The translations under genes and the position numbers were made by a program. Shown in pieces: positions 1 to 9,131 of a stretch of DNA of 64,000 nt. The notes beneath the pieces were generated by a model. That model did not search any database and had not been told where the DNA came from. It saw only the letters and a program-made list of their open reading frames with translations. This DNA comes from Acanthornis magna. Lineage: Eukaryota > Chordata > Aves > Passeriformes > Acanthizidae. Numbering within the stretch: position 1 is the stretch's first letter; the number at the start of each line of letters is the position of its first letter. The stretch lies in contig JAWUZG010000015.1 of assembly GCA_036785705.1 (NCBI GenBank), forward strand, positions 434,001-498,000, in the 5' to 3' direction.

Positions 1-556
1 CACTGAGCCCCGGAGAGCTGGCGAGCAGGTAAAGTGGGCTTTCGCTGCCTCTGCAAAGCCTCAGGCTCCTCTGCAACACGACACTTTTGCCCAGGCAGTG
101 CTTTGGAGTCCTCTGCTTGTTTCCTTCCCTCTCCGTGTCCCTGCTGTGGGCACACCCTTTGGTTTGTTCTCTCTCTTGTGGCAGCCCATGGCTTTCACCA
201 AGGCACCTTCACTTTGCTGCCTCCCTCCCTGGCCCCGTGTCTCCAGACACACACTGGCCTCTCTTGCACAGCCCCCAGCAGGAGCTTTTTGCCCCCAGTG
301 TTGTCTGGTGCAATTCAGGGTCTCTGCAGAGAGATGTCCCTGCCTGCATGTCCAGAGGTCCTTTTGCTCCGTGTTTGCTGACAGGTTTCTCTGACCTTTT
401 CTCTCATCTAATGTGCAGGTACAACATGAAGGGAGGAGAATCAGAAGTTTTAGGGGAGTCTTCCATCAGGACTACTTTACGTTGCCTGTCTCCCATTCAA
501 CTTCTGGAAGTGAAGAGTCCTCGAGTTGCTCAGGGAAGCAGCAGCCCTCCTGCTGA
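1..556 (+). CDS. CEP250: 3' end of an upstream CEP250-like copy (exon p tail and stop exon)
   Basis: The window opens in the last 28 bases of exon p, which ends at a GT donor at 29-30. A 390-bp intron leads to an AG acceptor at 417-418 and an exon at 419-556 that reads 45 codons to TGA. This exon is a diverged relative of exon q: it begins VQHEGRR where q begins VQQKGRS. The place where q has its splice donor (GGACAG then GTGAG) is altered here, so the exon probably ends the frame. The rest of this gene lies left of the window. Confidence 0.7.
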
Positions 557-890
557 GGCATAGCCTGCAGAGAGAGGGGTCAGTTGCCACAGTGTGTGCT
601 TTGTAAATCTCTGTTGGCTTCCTAAGTCCTGTCAGAAGTTTCCCTCTTAGACCTGTGATGGCTGAGGGTTGTACTTGGGAAGGCTTTGCCAGCCATGAAC
701 TGGACTTGTGTCTCAGCTGAGCTCTGTTTGGGGTCATTGTGGGAGCCTGTTCCTTTCCCCTTCGCCAAGGGCAGAGTGTTGGTGAGGGCTGGACTTGGAG
801 GCTGTGTCTGCCCCGACAGCCGCTACCGTGGGGCTGCAGATGCTCCTGCCAGCGTGGGCTTGTCTGAGCCAGCCCTTGTGTCTCTTTCAG

Positions 891-1097
891 GTGTCCCTGC
901 TGCTGTCACAGCTTGCTCGAGATGGACAGGACGACCTGAAGAGCTGTGCAGGAGCCACCCTCATTGAGTCACAAGGTGCAGACAGGACCTGCTTACTTCC
1001 TAAACTTCTCAGAGAGGAGCCACGTTGCAGCTGGATGCAGTCAGCCTCAGCCTTCGTCAATAGCTCATGTTTCAGAAGTTGTATAGGTGTAATTTAA
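891..1097 (+). CDS. CEP250: Short CEP250 C-terminal-type exon r, unit A
   Basis: A pyrimidine-rich acceptor (TCTCTTTCAG, 881-890) is followed by a frame starting VSLLLSQLARDGQ. This resembles the stretch just before the extreme C-terminus of vertebrate CEP250, where the human protein has VVLLQAQL. After about 28 codons similarity stops and the frame runs through unrelated sequence to TAA at 1095-1097. It looks like a truncated duplicate of the true C-terminal exon at 6758, since the 350 bp upstream of both exons also match. Confidence 0.55.
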   Translation: MSLLLSQLARDGQDDLKSCAGATLIESQGADRTCLLPKLLREEPRCSWMQSASAFVNSSCFRSCIGVI

Positions 1098-1504
1098 CTT
1101 TTATAGAACTGTGTTCTGTAGGATGAAGGATATATTTATAGAAAAATAAATAGTTTTTTAGGATCATTATTAAACTCAAAGATCTTTATCAGCATTATTT
1201 ACTACCCAGTACAGAGAACTGTAACTTCTAGTATAGTGCATTATATTTGTAGCAACATTGAAGCACTTCTATTCAAGCCAGCAAAATCCATTCTTAAATC
1301 AAGATTGATGCTACTCCCCCAAACCAACGACCATGGACAACTATTGCTCTCACCCTCAAGGAGTGACCTTGAGGGGCATCCTCATGGCAGGGAGCAATCT
1401 GCAGAAGGGAGACATGTGACATGAGCCATTTTGGTGAGGGCAGGAGAACCATGCCAGGTGTGGAGCTTTTTCATTTGTCCTTAGGAAACTGCAACCTGTT
1501 TTTT
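1098..1504. other. AT-rich spacer, no gene seen
   Basis: AT-rich sequence with AATAAA-like strings near 1146-1152 that could serve as poly(A) signals for transcripts ending in exon r. I see no coding exon and no recognisable element. It recurs in B, C and D (27873, 41067 and 54263 onward). Confidence 0.5.
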
Positions 1505-2260
1505 CTCAGAGTCACCGAATCTCAGGCTGGGTGAGGTTGGAGGCACCTCTGGCGGTCACCTTGCCCAGCCCCCTGCTCCATCAGGGCCACCCAGAGCTGG
1601 CTGCCCAGCATGTGTTCAGGTGGCTTTTGAGTCTCTCCAGGGATGGAGACTGTACCACCTCCCTGGGCACCTGCACCAGTGCTCGGCCACCCTCAGAGTG
1701 CACAAGTGTCTCCTGAGCTCGGAGGGCCCCTCCCGTGTGCCAGTTTGTGCCCGTGGCCCCCGGGGCTGTCCCTGGGCACCGCTGAGCAGAGCCTGGCCCC
1801 GTCCCCTCTGCACCCTGCCCCCGGCTCTTTATCCACAGGGATGAGATGCCCTGAGCCTGCTGTGCTCCAGGCTGGGCAGCGCCAGCTCTCTCAGCCTCTC
1901 CTCACAGCAGAGATGTTCCAGTCCCTCCATCGCCTTCATGGCCCTGTGCCGGACTCTCTGCAGTCTGTCCCTGTCTCCTGCAGTGGGCAGCCCAGCTCTG
2001 GGCCCAGCACTCCAGGGCTGGCCTCACTGGTGTGCAGCAGATGGCAAGAAGGGTCCCTTCCCTCTGCCGCCTGGGACACAGCTCCCGGTGCAGCCCAGGA
2101 CACTGTTCTCCATTGCTGCAGGAGCACACTGCTGGCTCCTGGGCATCCTGGTCTCCAGCAGGACCTTGCCAGACTTTACTTTTACATCTGGATGGCCCCG
2201 GCAGATACTGCTGCCCGTGGCTGTTCCTCCCCAAGGACAGGACTCAGCACTTGTCGTTGA
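1505..2260 (-). mobile_element. CR1 LINE 3' region, antisense, unit A
   Basis: The + strand reads as the complement of an avian CR1 3' end: a stretch around GTTGGAGGCACCTCTGG, then CAGCCCCCTGCTCCATCAGGG, GGTGGCTTTTGAGTCTCTCC and GGGCACCTGCACCAGTGCTC. The match continues into the end of ORF2 (GGGCCCAGCACTCCAG near 2000). It is 5'-truncated with fuzzy edges and no visible target duplication. Open frames here are not genes. Confidence 0.8.
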
Positions 2261-2901
2261 ACTGTCACCCTCATTGAACTGCTGTCCCTCTGGAAGGCAG
2301 CACTTCTCTCTGCCATATCAGCCACTCCTCCCGGTTTTGGGGGAGGGCACACTTTGCCCCATCACCCAGTTTACTAACAAAGGTGTCAGAAAGGACTGCA
2401 CTCAGCACTGTCCTCTGGGGTACACCGCTAGACTTTGTGCTACTCATCACCACGCATCCAAGAAGGTAGATTTTGTGCAGGGCGACTTTGCTTCTACGTA
2501 CATATTCAGAAAGATTTGGCAGGATTTACAACAGGGATTTCTGTTCCATATTTTATGTGGGAAAAAGTGTCGTGATCCATGCTCCCTCTCACTAGCAGCG
2601 GGTAAAGGAAGAGTGGTCCTGTTGTTGGTGACAGTGGATGTCACCTGCATAGGAACCGTGCCAGGCTGATGCGACATACTGGGGCAAGGAGCACTGTGAG
2701 GGAGGTAAAAGCTGGTGTGTATAGCTCATTTGAAAACTGTTCTTCAAACCATGAGAGCCCCTATTTTGTGGAGATCAGGAACAGCTCCTGGGCAAGGGCT
2801 GAAACTGGGATTCTGGGAGTTCCTTTCCCTCCCGAGTCAATTTTTCCATTAATGCTGACAGATTGAAGTTGAAACTTGCCCACTTGATAATTCACTCATC
2901 T

Positions 2902-3353
2902 TGTAATAAACGGCAGGACACCACTTATTCTGAATTAGGTTTTATTAACCTAAGCCAAAAACAACAACTCAGGAACATAGAAACACGATAATCCCGATCC
3001 CTGCACAGCAAACCAGAGGAAGCTGTGTGTGCACAACACAGGGTGCTCTGTCAGCAGCTCGAGGACGTCAGGAGGACGTGGCACAAAGCACCACACAGTT
3101 CTTAAAGGCTAGGACTGGACAGGACTGGTGCGTTTTTCAATCCTCAACGAGATTGGCTCGTCTAGGGGTTCTGTGGTTGGCTCGTTTCGAGGAGCATTCC
3201 TGTCCAATCATTTTGCCATTTCTCCACTTCATTGGTCAGTTGAGTCCACCAGTCTGTTCTCAAGTAGATGTCATCATGCTTTCGGCCAGCTTCTGGAACA
3301 TTCTTACTGTAATCCCCTATAGTCAGTACCGCTATCTAGTGTTCTTTTAAACA
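2902..3353 (-). mobile_element. LTR-like block, minus strand, unit A
   Basis: Read on the minus strand, this starts TGTTTAAAAGAAC and ends GTTTATTACA, as an LTR would. It has several CCAAT boxes (ATTGG on + near 3148 and 3228) and an AATAAA signal (TTTATT at 2941-2946). No primer site follows the 3' end and I find no exact target duplication, so a solo LTR or fragment with uncertain edges is the best reading. Copies lie at 29677-30128, 42871-43322 and 56067-56518. Confidence 0.4.
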
Positions 3354-3859
3354 CATTGCACCCGGACATCATGCACACTGAACTAAATAACTTAAAATAA
3401 CAATTAACCAATTAATAAAACCCAGCCCCGATACAACTTAACAAAATGTCAATCAATATAATACAAAACTGACCTACAAAAGCAATCTCGTCCATAACAA
3501 TCTTCCAATGACCTTTAATAGGAGGGAGGAATTCTTGATCCTGAAAACACTCAAGAACTGGCTAAGGATCAGAAGGTCAGGGGTTGAGGGCATAATTTAA
3601 AAAGAGATCACTTAGCAAGGTGAAAAGCAGAATCACAACCCTGGATGACAGGAGATCAGCTGAAGAGGGAACTCCTGACCAACCTCATCTCAGAAAAGAG
3701 GAATGTGGAAGAAAAAATTGTGGAAGAAGAATCAAGTTATCCAGCAGGAATGTACAGACATCCCTGTGGAAGCAGTAGGGAAGGGGGAGAAGAATTAGGG
3801 AGCTCTTGAGCCAGGCATACACCAGGTCCAAGGAGCAGAGGAAGCTACGGGAGCTGTCT

Positions 3860-4135
3860 GCTGTCTTCAAACAAGCCTGGCCATTGAAGGTGGCTCCTGA
3901 GAGCCGGAAAGAGCATTCCACCAGTCTTAAAGATGGGCACAAAGGAGGCTCTGAAGAACTACAGGCTAATCAGCTCCTTTGGAAGCCCTGGGAAGGTGAT
4001 GGAGCAAATGCTCCTGGACACCCTTTCGAGCAACTGAGAAGGAAAGGCACTGGGAACAGCCAGCATAGATTTACCACAGGGAAATCATGCCTGGCCAATC
4101 TGATTGACCCTGTGAATAACAGGAGACCAGGGATG
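3860..4135 (+). mobile_element. CR1-like LINE reverse-transcriptase remnant, unit A
   Basis: Translated fragments resemble the conserved CR1 ORF2 block 'NYRPVSL..PGK.MEQ......SQHGFTKGKSCLTNL'. One frame gives KNYRLISSFGSPGKVMEQ and another gives SQHRFTTGKSCLANLI. The change of frame and the in-frame stop show it is dead. It is too short to place in a subfamily. Copies lie at 30635-30910, 43829-44104 and 58418-58693. Confidence 0.6.
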
Positions 4136-4560
4136 CTGTTGCCTGACCTTGCAGAACATTCATCCACACATTGCCCGGGTTGTGTAGAGAAAATCAATCC
4201 ATCACATACAAACTTTACTAGAATTTTTACATACTTATACAGTCAAAACCCATAGAAATTCATCAGTTCAATGTTCATTGGTCCCAAGTTATACAGTTCT
4301 TAGTATTTGGTTTCCTATTGGTTCTCCATCTCTTCACCTTCCCTGTTAATTAGGTTCTCATTCTTGGTTCTCTCCTCTGTCTTTTCCCAGACCAGGTGTC
4401 TCTGACCATGCCAGAGATGATGTTTGGAGCTGATGTCCATTAATGGTCGTTTTTTGTCATTAATGATCCTTACCTTTGGTGTGTCTTCTGTGCTCCTCCC
4501 AGTCTGCTGAGATGTTAAGCTCATGAGACCTCACCTGCTGAAACGTTCCCCTGAAATTTC
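4136..4560 (-). mobile_element. Second LTR-like block, minus strand, unit A
   Basis: On the minus strand this has CCAAT boxes (ATTGG on + near 4276 and 4314), a TATA-like GTATAAG and a 3' edge ending in GGCAACA, directly abutting the CR1 remnant. The 5' edge cannot be fixed and no target duplication is visible. Copies start at 30911, 44105 and 58694. A diverged LTR fragment is the most economical reading, but this is inference. Confidence 0.3.
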
Positions 4561-4629
4561 AATTCCCTTCTCCCAGGGCAAAGGCGAACAGCACCCCTGA
4601 CTAAAGTTAGAGAAAAAATTTTAAACTTG

Positions 4630-5275
4630 GTATATTTTCCAACACACTGAAGCTCCACCAGCCCCCACAGCCCCCACAAAGCCCTCCAGACCCACCCAAG
4701 ACCCCTCGAGACTCCTCCTCATCTCCAAACACATAGAGCCAGCCATCCCCCAGCCCCCAAAGGCCCCCAACCTCCCCCTTCCCCAAATTTCCCCAGCACC
4801 CCCAAACCCTCTAGCTGCACCAGACCTGTAGGCCCCCAAAAATTCCCCAAATGCCCCCAGGACGCCCTGAGCCCCCTCTCCACCTCCAAACACGAAGAGC
4901 CAGTCATTCACCAGTGCGGCCGCACAGCTCCTGACAGCCTCCCCCAGAGGGGCTGAAGCCCCACAGGCCCTTGGTCAGGACCCCCCCACCAGCTCCCGCC
5001 CAAAGACCACCAGGGTGTCCCACCAGGCCAAAGCCATGTGTGAGTGTCAGTGGCCTTGGCGGGAGGGGTGGAATAGGCGTTTGTTTGGGGACAGGGAATG
5101 TGATATGGGGTTTTGGGAGGGCTTTGGGGAAGTTACGGGGAGCTGGGGGTTGATAAAGGGGTTGAGGTAGGGGGTCTCTTGGGAGTTCCTAGGGACTGAC
5201 AGGATGGTTTGGGGTGGCTCTGGAGATGTTCTGGGAGTCTGAGGGAGGTGACATGGGAGTTTGGGGGGACTCTAA
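4630..5275. repeat. Low-complexity block with C-rich to G-rich switch, unit A
   Basis: About 4640-4960 is strongly C-rich (runs such as CCCCCAGCCCCC), while 5040-5275 is strongly G-rich (runs such as GGGGTTTTGGGAGGG). The skew flips near 5000. No exon is evident; the open frames in it are compositional. Copies lie at 31405-32050, 44599-45244 and 59188-59833. Confidence 0.6.
5107..5129 (+). other. G-quadruplex motif
   Basis: Four G-runs of 4, 3, 3 and 4 bases separated by loops of 4, 1 and 4 bases fit the standard quadruplex pattern. Further G-runs follow to about 5190 with longer loops. Equivalent motifs lie at 31882-31904, 45076-45098 and 59665-59687. Confidence 0.6.
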
Positions 5276-5699
5276 TTAGGTTTAAGTCTGCTCTGGGTGA
5301 AATAGTTAATATTCAGAACCCTGTAACATTCAGCAGTTTAGCGTGACCTCAGCTGAGCAGCAGTCCATCCACGTAAATTAGTAAAGACTTTCTAAAATAA
5401 ATTGATTCAGCTAATTGTAATGAGCATGGATCACGTGTTCTACATGGGGCACATACTAAGAGGGGACATGGATAGGCAGATCAGCAAGTCCCAAGTACCT
5501 TCCAAGTACCTCAGCCAACGGGGAAAGGAGGAGTGTGTGATGCGGCCAGAAAGTGAGGAGAAAAGAAGGCTACTTGCTCCAACGAATTGGGAGAGACGCC
5601 GTTGGACACACACCTGGTGGACTCTCTCCCTGTGTTCGAATCGAGGCACTTTGACAGGACTCCTCGGTCTCCTTTGTGGACACGAACCTCTAGCGACAT

Positions 5700-6000
5700 G
5701 AATTTGACACACTGGAGGGTGAGGCGGGTGGGGCGCAGGAGCCCCTCCACGTGCGCAGGGGGGAGTATAAAGCAGTATAAACCACTCCGAACTGGGGCAA
5801 GTGTGGAAAATTCAGAGTCACAAAGAGCCACCGGGAGAACGGCAGGGCTGAGCCCAGAGCGATCGCTGAGGGCAGGGCGCGGGAGAAGCTCCCGCCTCAG
5901 CTGAAGCCCCTCCTCGTTGATTGACAAGTGAGGGGCGGCTCGCGCCCGAAGGGCGGGCGGGGAAAGGTCCCCTCAGGGATTGGCTGGGCGGGTACCCAAA
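5700..6000 (+). promoter_or_regulatory. CpG-rich promoter-like block, unit A
   Basis: A CpG-dense island in otherwise CpG-poor DNA. It has two TATAAA boxes (5766-5771 and 5776-5781), GC boxes (GGGCGG at 5951 and near 5985) and an inverted CCAAT box (ATTGG, 5979-5983) just before an ATG at 6001. It could be the promoter of an unrecognised gene or the U3/R part of an old retroviral element. A stretch near 5944 resembles a lysine-tRNA primer site only weakly. Confidence 0.4.
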
Positions 6001-6201
6001 ATGACCAAAGAAGGGCCGAAACCTCCTCGAAATTTCAATAAAACTGACGAACATTGGCTAAATTTGAATAAGTATGAAAGATTTAAGGCTAGATTGAAGT
6101 TACATTTAAACAATGGAGGGTTGAAAAGGGGGATTGTGCACAGAAATGTGTCAAAACCAAGAAAAAGTCCCAGAACCCCTTCCAAAATCCCCTGGAATTA
6201 A
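6001..6201 (+). CDS. Unrecognised 66-codon ORF downstream of CpG block, unit A
   Basis: An ATG in fair context (CCCAAAATGA) opens 66 codons ending in TAA. The product is basic and rich in Lys, Arg and Asn (MTKEGPKPPRNFNKTDEH near the start), with no signal peptide or membrane segment. I recognise no family. It is followed by AT-rich DNA and then TGGGGAGG-TGT near 6280, which resembles a polypurine tract next to an LTR start, so it may be a retroelement leader rather than a gene. It could equally be a chance ORF. Confidence 0.25.
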   Translation: MTKEGPKPPRNFNKTDEHWLNLNKYERFKARLKLHLNNGGLKRGIVHRNVSKPRKSPRTPSKIPWN

Positions 6202-6757
6202 GTAGAACTGACTAGAAACATTATAAATACGAATAAATAAAAAGAAGTTAAAGCCATATTTAGCATATTTTAAATGGGGAGGTGTAAAATGTAACTTTGG
6301 GTGCTAAAATGCCTCCAGAGAGCACTAAAACCCCAAGCACCAAATTCCCCTCGTGCCTGGACTGGCTGCCCAGCAGCTCAAGTAGAAGAGTCCTCGACTT
6401 GCTCAGGGAAGCAGCAACCCTCCTGCTGAGGCACAGCCTGTGGAGAAAGGGGACAGTGGCCCCAGTGTGTGCTTTGGATATCAGAGTTGGGTTCATAAAT
6501 CCTGTCAGAAGCATCTCTACTAGACCTGTGATGGCTGAGGGTTGTACGTGGGAAGGCTTTGCCAGCCATGAACTGGACTTGTGTCTCATCTGAGCTGTGT
6601 TTGGGGTCATTGTGGGAGCCTGTTCCTTTCCCCTTCACCAAGGGCAGTGTTGGTGAGGGCTGGACTTGGAGGCTGTGTCTGCCCCGACAGCTGCTACCGT
6701 GGGGCTGCAGATGCTCCTGCCAGCACGGGCTTGTCTGAGCTGGTCCTTGTGCCTCAG

Positions 6758-7104
6758 TCACAGCTTGCTCGAGATGGGCAGCACTGGCAGAACTACACTG
6801 AGAGCTGTGCAAGGAGCAGGCAGGAGCTGCCAGACGTTCACCAGGAGCTGTCCTGCTCCTTTGCGGCTGTGCTCAAGGAGCCCAAAGCTGCTGTTCTGGA
6901 AGCAGAGACTCGAAGCTGCATGACTCTCTGAACCTTAACTTGGCAGTGACATCCCTGGACCGTCAGTCTCTGCAGAGACAAGCCCTGGAGAAGTCAGGTG
7001 CAGCTCTTCTCTTGCCCCGCGGGGGATTTGTGCCCTGCTCAGAAGCCAGTTCCCATCCAATGGGGCACAAAAATCTTCCCGAGGACACAGAGGAATGCTC
7101 TTGA
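6758..7104 (+). pseudogene. CEP250: CEP250 extreme C-terminal exon t, frameshifted, unit A
   Basis: After an AG at 6756-6757 the frame reads SQLARDGQHWQNY..., then AVLKEPKAAVLEAETR. Human CEP250 ends with a very similar stretch containing ATVLEAETRRL followed by DESLTQSL. Here the frame breaks just after AETR (about 6913): frame 1 stops at 6931, while the continuation (KLHDSLNLNL) lies in another frame and runs on to TGA at 7102-7104. One lost base in an A run explains it. All four units share the break, so it predates the array. The protein end it encoded would belong to the centrosome-targeting C-terminus. Confidence 0.75.
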
Positions 7105-7720
7105 AGATGAGAGTGAAAAATAGCTGCCTAAACTTTCCCAAGCAGGCCCATTTGGTTCTTGAAGGTCTGTTCCTAGCAAGGAATGTTTGATGTAAGAGCA
7201 AGACTTTTCTTCTGCCTAGAAGACCTATTGACATATTGCCAAGTAGAGAGCAGAGAAAAAGAATGCACTCGTGGCTGCCTCAGGATCCTTAATCTATTTT
7301 ATGAGCCTTAAAGACTGCAACTCTTAGCATTTCTCTGTAGGAATTTGAAAGGACCCTGAAACACCATTTTGCCTCTTTGTGTGGCTGTTCTAAATGCAAT
7401 GCTTTACTTTCCATGAATGTTTGTAAGCATCAAGAACCTTTTGAGGCTTTTTCTTACATCTCCCCTTTGACAGGGAAGACAGAAGAATTCCTGTGACCCA
7501 GGAACTAAGCTCATCCCTAAAGAGCATGCGGATCTTGGGAATGCTGAGCCGTAAAATTGATGCTGTCTGGAGCAGCAACTTTGAACTCATGTTATGAGCC
7601 AGGTCCCTGCCCAGCTGCCCAGCAGCAGGGCTGTGGGGACACGGGGGTGGCGGTACAGGTGCCGGGGCCAGCTGGGAGCTGGGATGGGGGGAGAGCCAGG
7701 GGAGGGCCTCTCCAAGAGCC
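7105..7720. other. Spacer downstream of exon t, nothing recognised
   Basis: Ordinary non-coding sequence. It may be the 3' untranslated region of the old CEP250 end, but no clear AATAAA signal fixes this. Equivalent spacers follow the t exons in B, C and D. Confidence 0.4.
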
Positions 7721-8085
7721 CCTGGAATGTTGGGCTTTGCACCCTAGCAACCGTCAACAGCCCGTGGAATGTTGGGGCTTGGACCCTGGCAGTTGTCAAC
7801 AGCCCATGGAATGTTGGGCTTTGCACCCTGGCAACAATCAACAGCTCCTGGTCATTGGGTTTTGGACCCTAGAGCTGTCAACAGCTCATGAGCATTGGTG
7901 CTTAGACCTTGCAAAGGCCAATTGCACTTTGATCCTGTGCTATTGACCCTGCAAAGGCCAACAACCCATCAATATTGGGGTTTAGACCCTACAAAGGCCA
8001 ACAGCCTTTGGATACTGGGGTTTAGACCCTGCAAAGGCCCACGGCCTTTGGACCCTGGGGTTTCGACCCTGCAAAGGCCAACGGC
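7721..8085 (+). repeat. 40-42 bp minisatellite, about 9 units, unit A
   Basis: Nine imperfect units, the first three of 41-42 bp and the rest of 40 bp. The later units share a core TTTAGACCCTGCAAAGGCC. Divergence rises from right to left, so the array is old or has homogenised from the right. It lies about 1 kb before exon a. Confidence 0.85.
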
Positions 8086-8489
8086 CTTTCGAGACAGCTA
8101 ACTGTTCATTGCTTGTGCCAAGGGGCAGATGGAGTCCTGGCGGGTGAGTGAGAATGCTGCTGCTCTGTGCCAAGCCCAGCAGGGGCCTGGGTGGGCCTGG
8201 GCTGTGCCACGGGCAACAGTTCCCTTTGGGAATCACACAGGATTAAGAGTTGGCTGTTCTGGAGCTGGCAGCAGCTTTGGTGCTGGCCGTGGGGAAAGGC
8301 CTGGGAGGGAATGGGGGGCTCCTGGACATCCCAGAGCACACCCACATCTCCTGCTCTGTCCCTGTCCCTCTGGAGGCCATGGGCATAAACGAGGGAGCAG
8401 CTTTTTGTTGCCTTCTGCTCAGCCCAATTTACAGCACAGCATCAGCGCTTCCCAGAGACAAGAATGGGTTTCTGCCAGACATCTCCCAG

Positions 8490-8885
8490 ATGATCCCTGG
8501 CGGCCCAGAGAAGGCCACGAGGATAATAGGAAGATGGGCCCCAAGGGCTGGAGACGCTGTGCCAAGGGAAAAGGATGCAAGAGCTGGGGTTGTCCGGCCT
8601 GGAGGATGTTCCAGGGTGACCTTAGAGCCCCTTCCAATGCATGAAGGGGCTGCAAGAGAACTGGAGAAGGACTTTAGCCAGGGGCCTGCAGGGACAGGAC
8701 AAGGGACAATGGTGTCCCACTGAGAGAGGGCAGGGTTTGGTGGAATATTGGGAGGGAATTCTTCCCTGTGAGGGTGCTGAGGCCCTGGCACACATTGCCC
8801 AGAAAAGCTGTGGCTGCCCCTGGATCCCTGGAAGTGTTCAAGGCCAGCTTGGATGGGATTCTGGGCAGCTCCCCTTCTGGTGTTC
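8490..8885 (+). mobile_element. CR1 LINE 3' end, sense, unit A
   Basis: Reads as a sense avian CR1 3' end: GGGGTTGTCCGGCCTGGAGG, then GAATTCTTCCCTGTGAGGGTG, and CTGGAAGTGTTCAAGGCCAG near the right edge. The terminal 8-bp microsatellite tail of CR1 is absent. It sits about 200 bp upstream of exon a. Confidence 0.85.
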
Positions 8886-9083
8886 TTAGAAGAAGTGATG
8901 AGACACCTGCCAGCATGTTTGTTTGTGCTGCTGTCTTAACTACTAGGCCGAAAATATTCCCAAGGAGGGGAGGAAGAGCTCAGCTGGAATTGCTGTGCTC
9001 TGGGACAGGCTGGGAAGCATTTAGAGGTGACGCCTCAGGGGCAGCCATGCAGTCTGAGTGTGCTCTTCCCTCTGCTCTTCCAG

Positions 9084-9131
9084 GGAGCTCGAGGGCTTTC
9101 TCACCAGGGACGTTCCTCCAGAGCCCCTGAG
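9084..9131 (+). CDS. Exon a, unit A
   Basis: Sixteen codons (GARGLSHQGRSSRAPE) between a good acceptor (CTCTTCCAG) and a perfect donor (GAG then GTGAGTAA). Phase 0 at both ends. No ATG, so either an earlier exon exists or this is leader. Intact in all four units (35861, 49057, 63646). Confidence 0.6.

Noticed and set aside
1643..2669. Several overlapping open frames of 110-243 codons
   Set aside because: They lie in the antisense CR1 remnant; low-information Pro/Ser/Cys-rich translations.
5600..5660. tRNA-like B box (TGTTCGAATCGAGG)
   Set aside because: The flanking bases do not form a T-arm stem and no A box or acceptor stem fits.
5935..5965. Retroviral primer-binding site resembling the lysine-tRNA type
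   Set aside because: Only about nine consecutive bases fit and no LTR end lies directly before it.
7721..8085. Possible CRISPR-like array
   Set aside because: Adjacent 40-bp units without distinct spacers, in an avian genome: a minisatellite.
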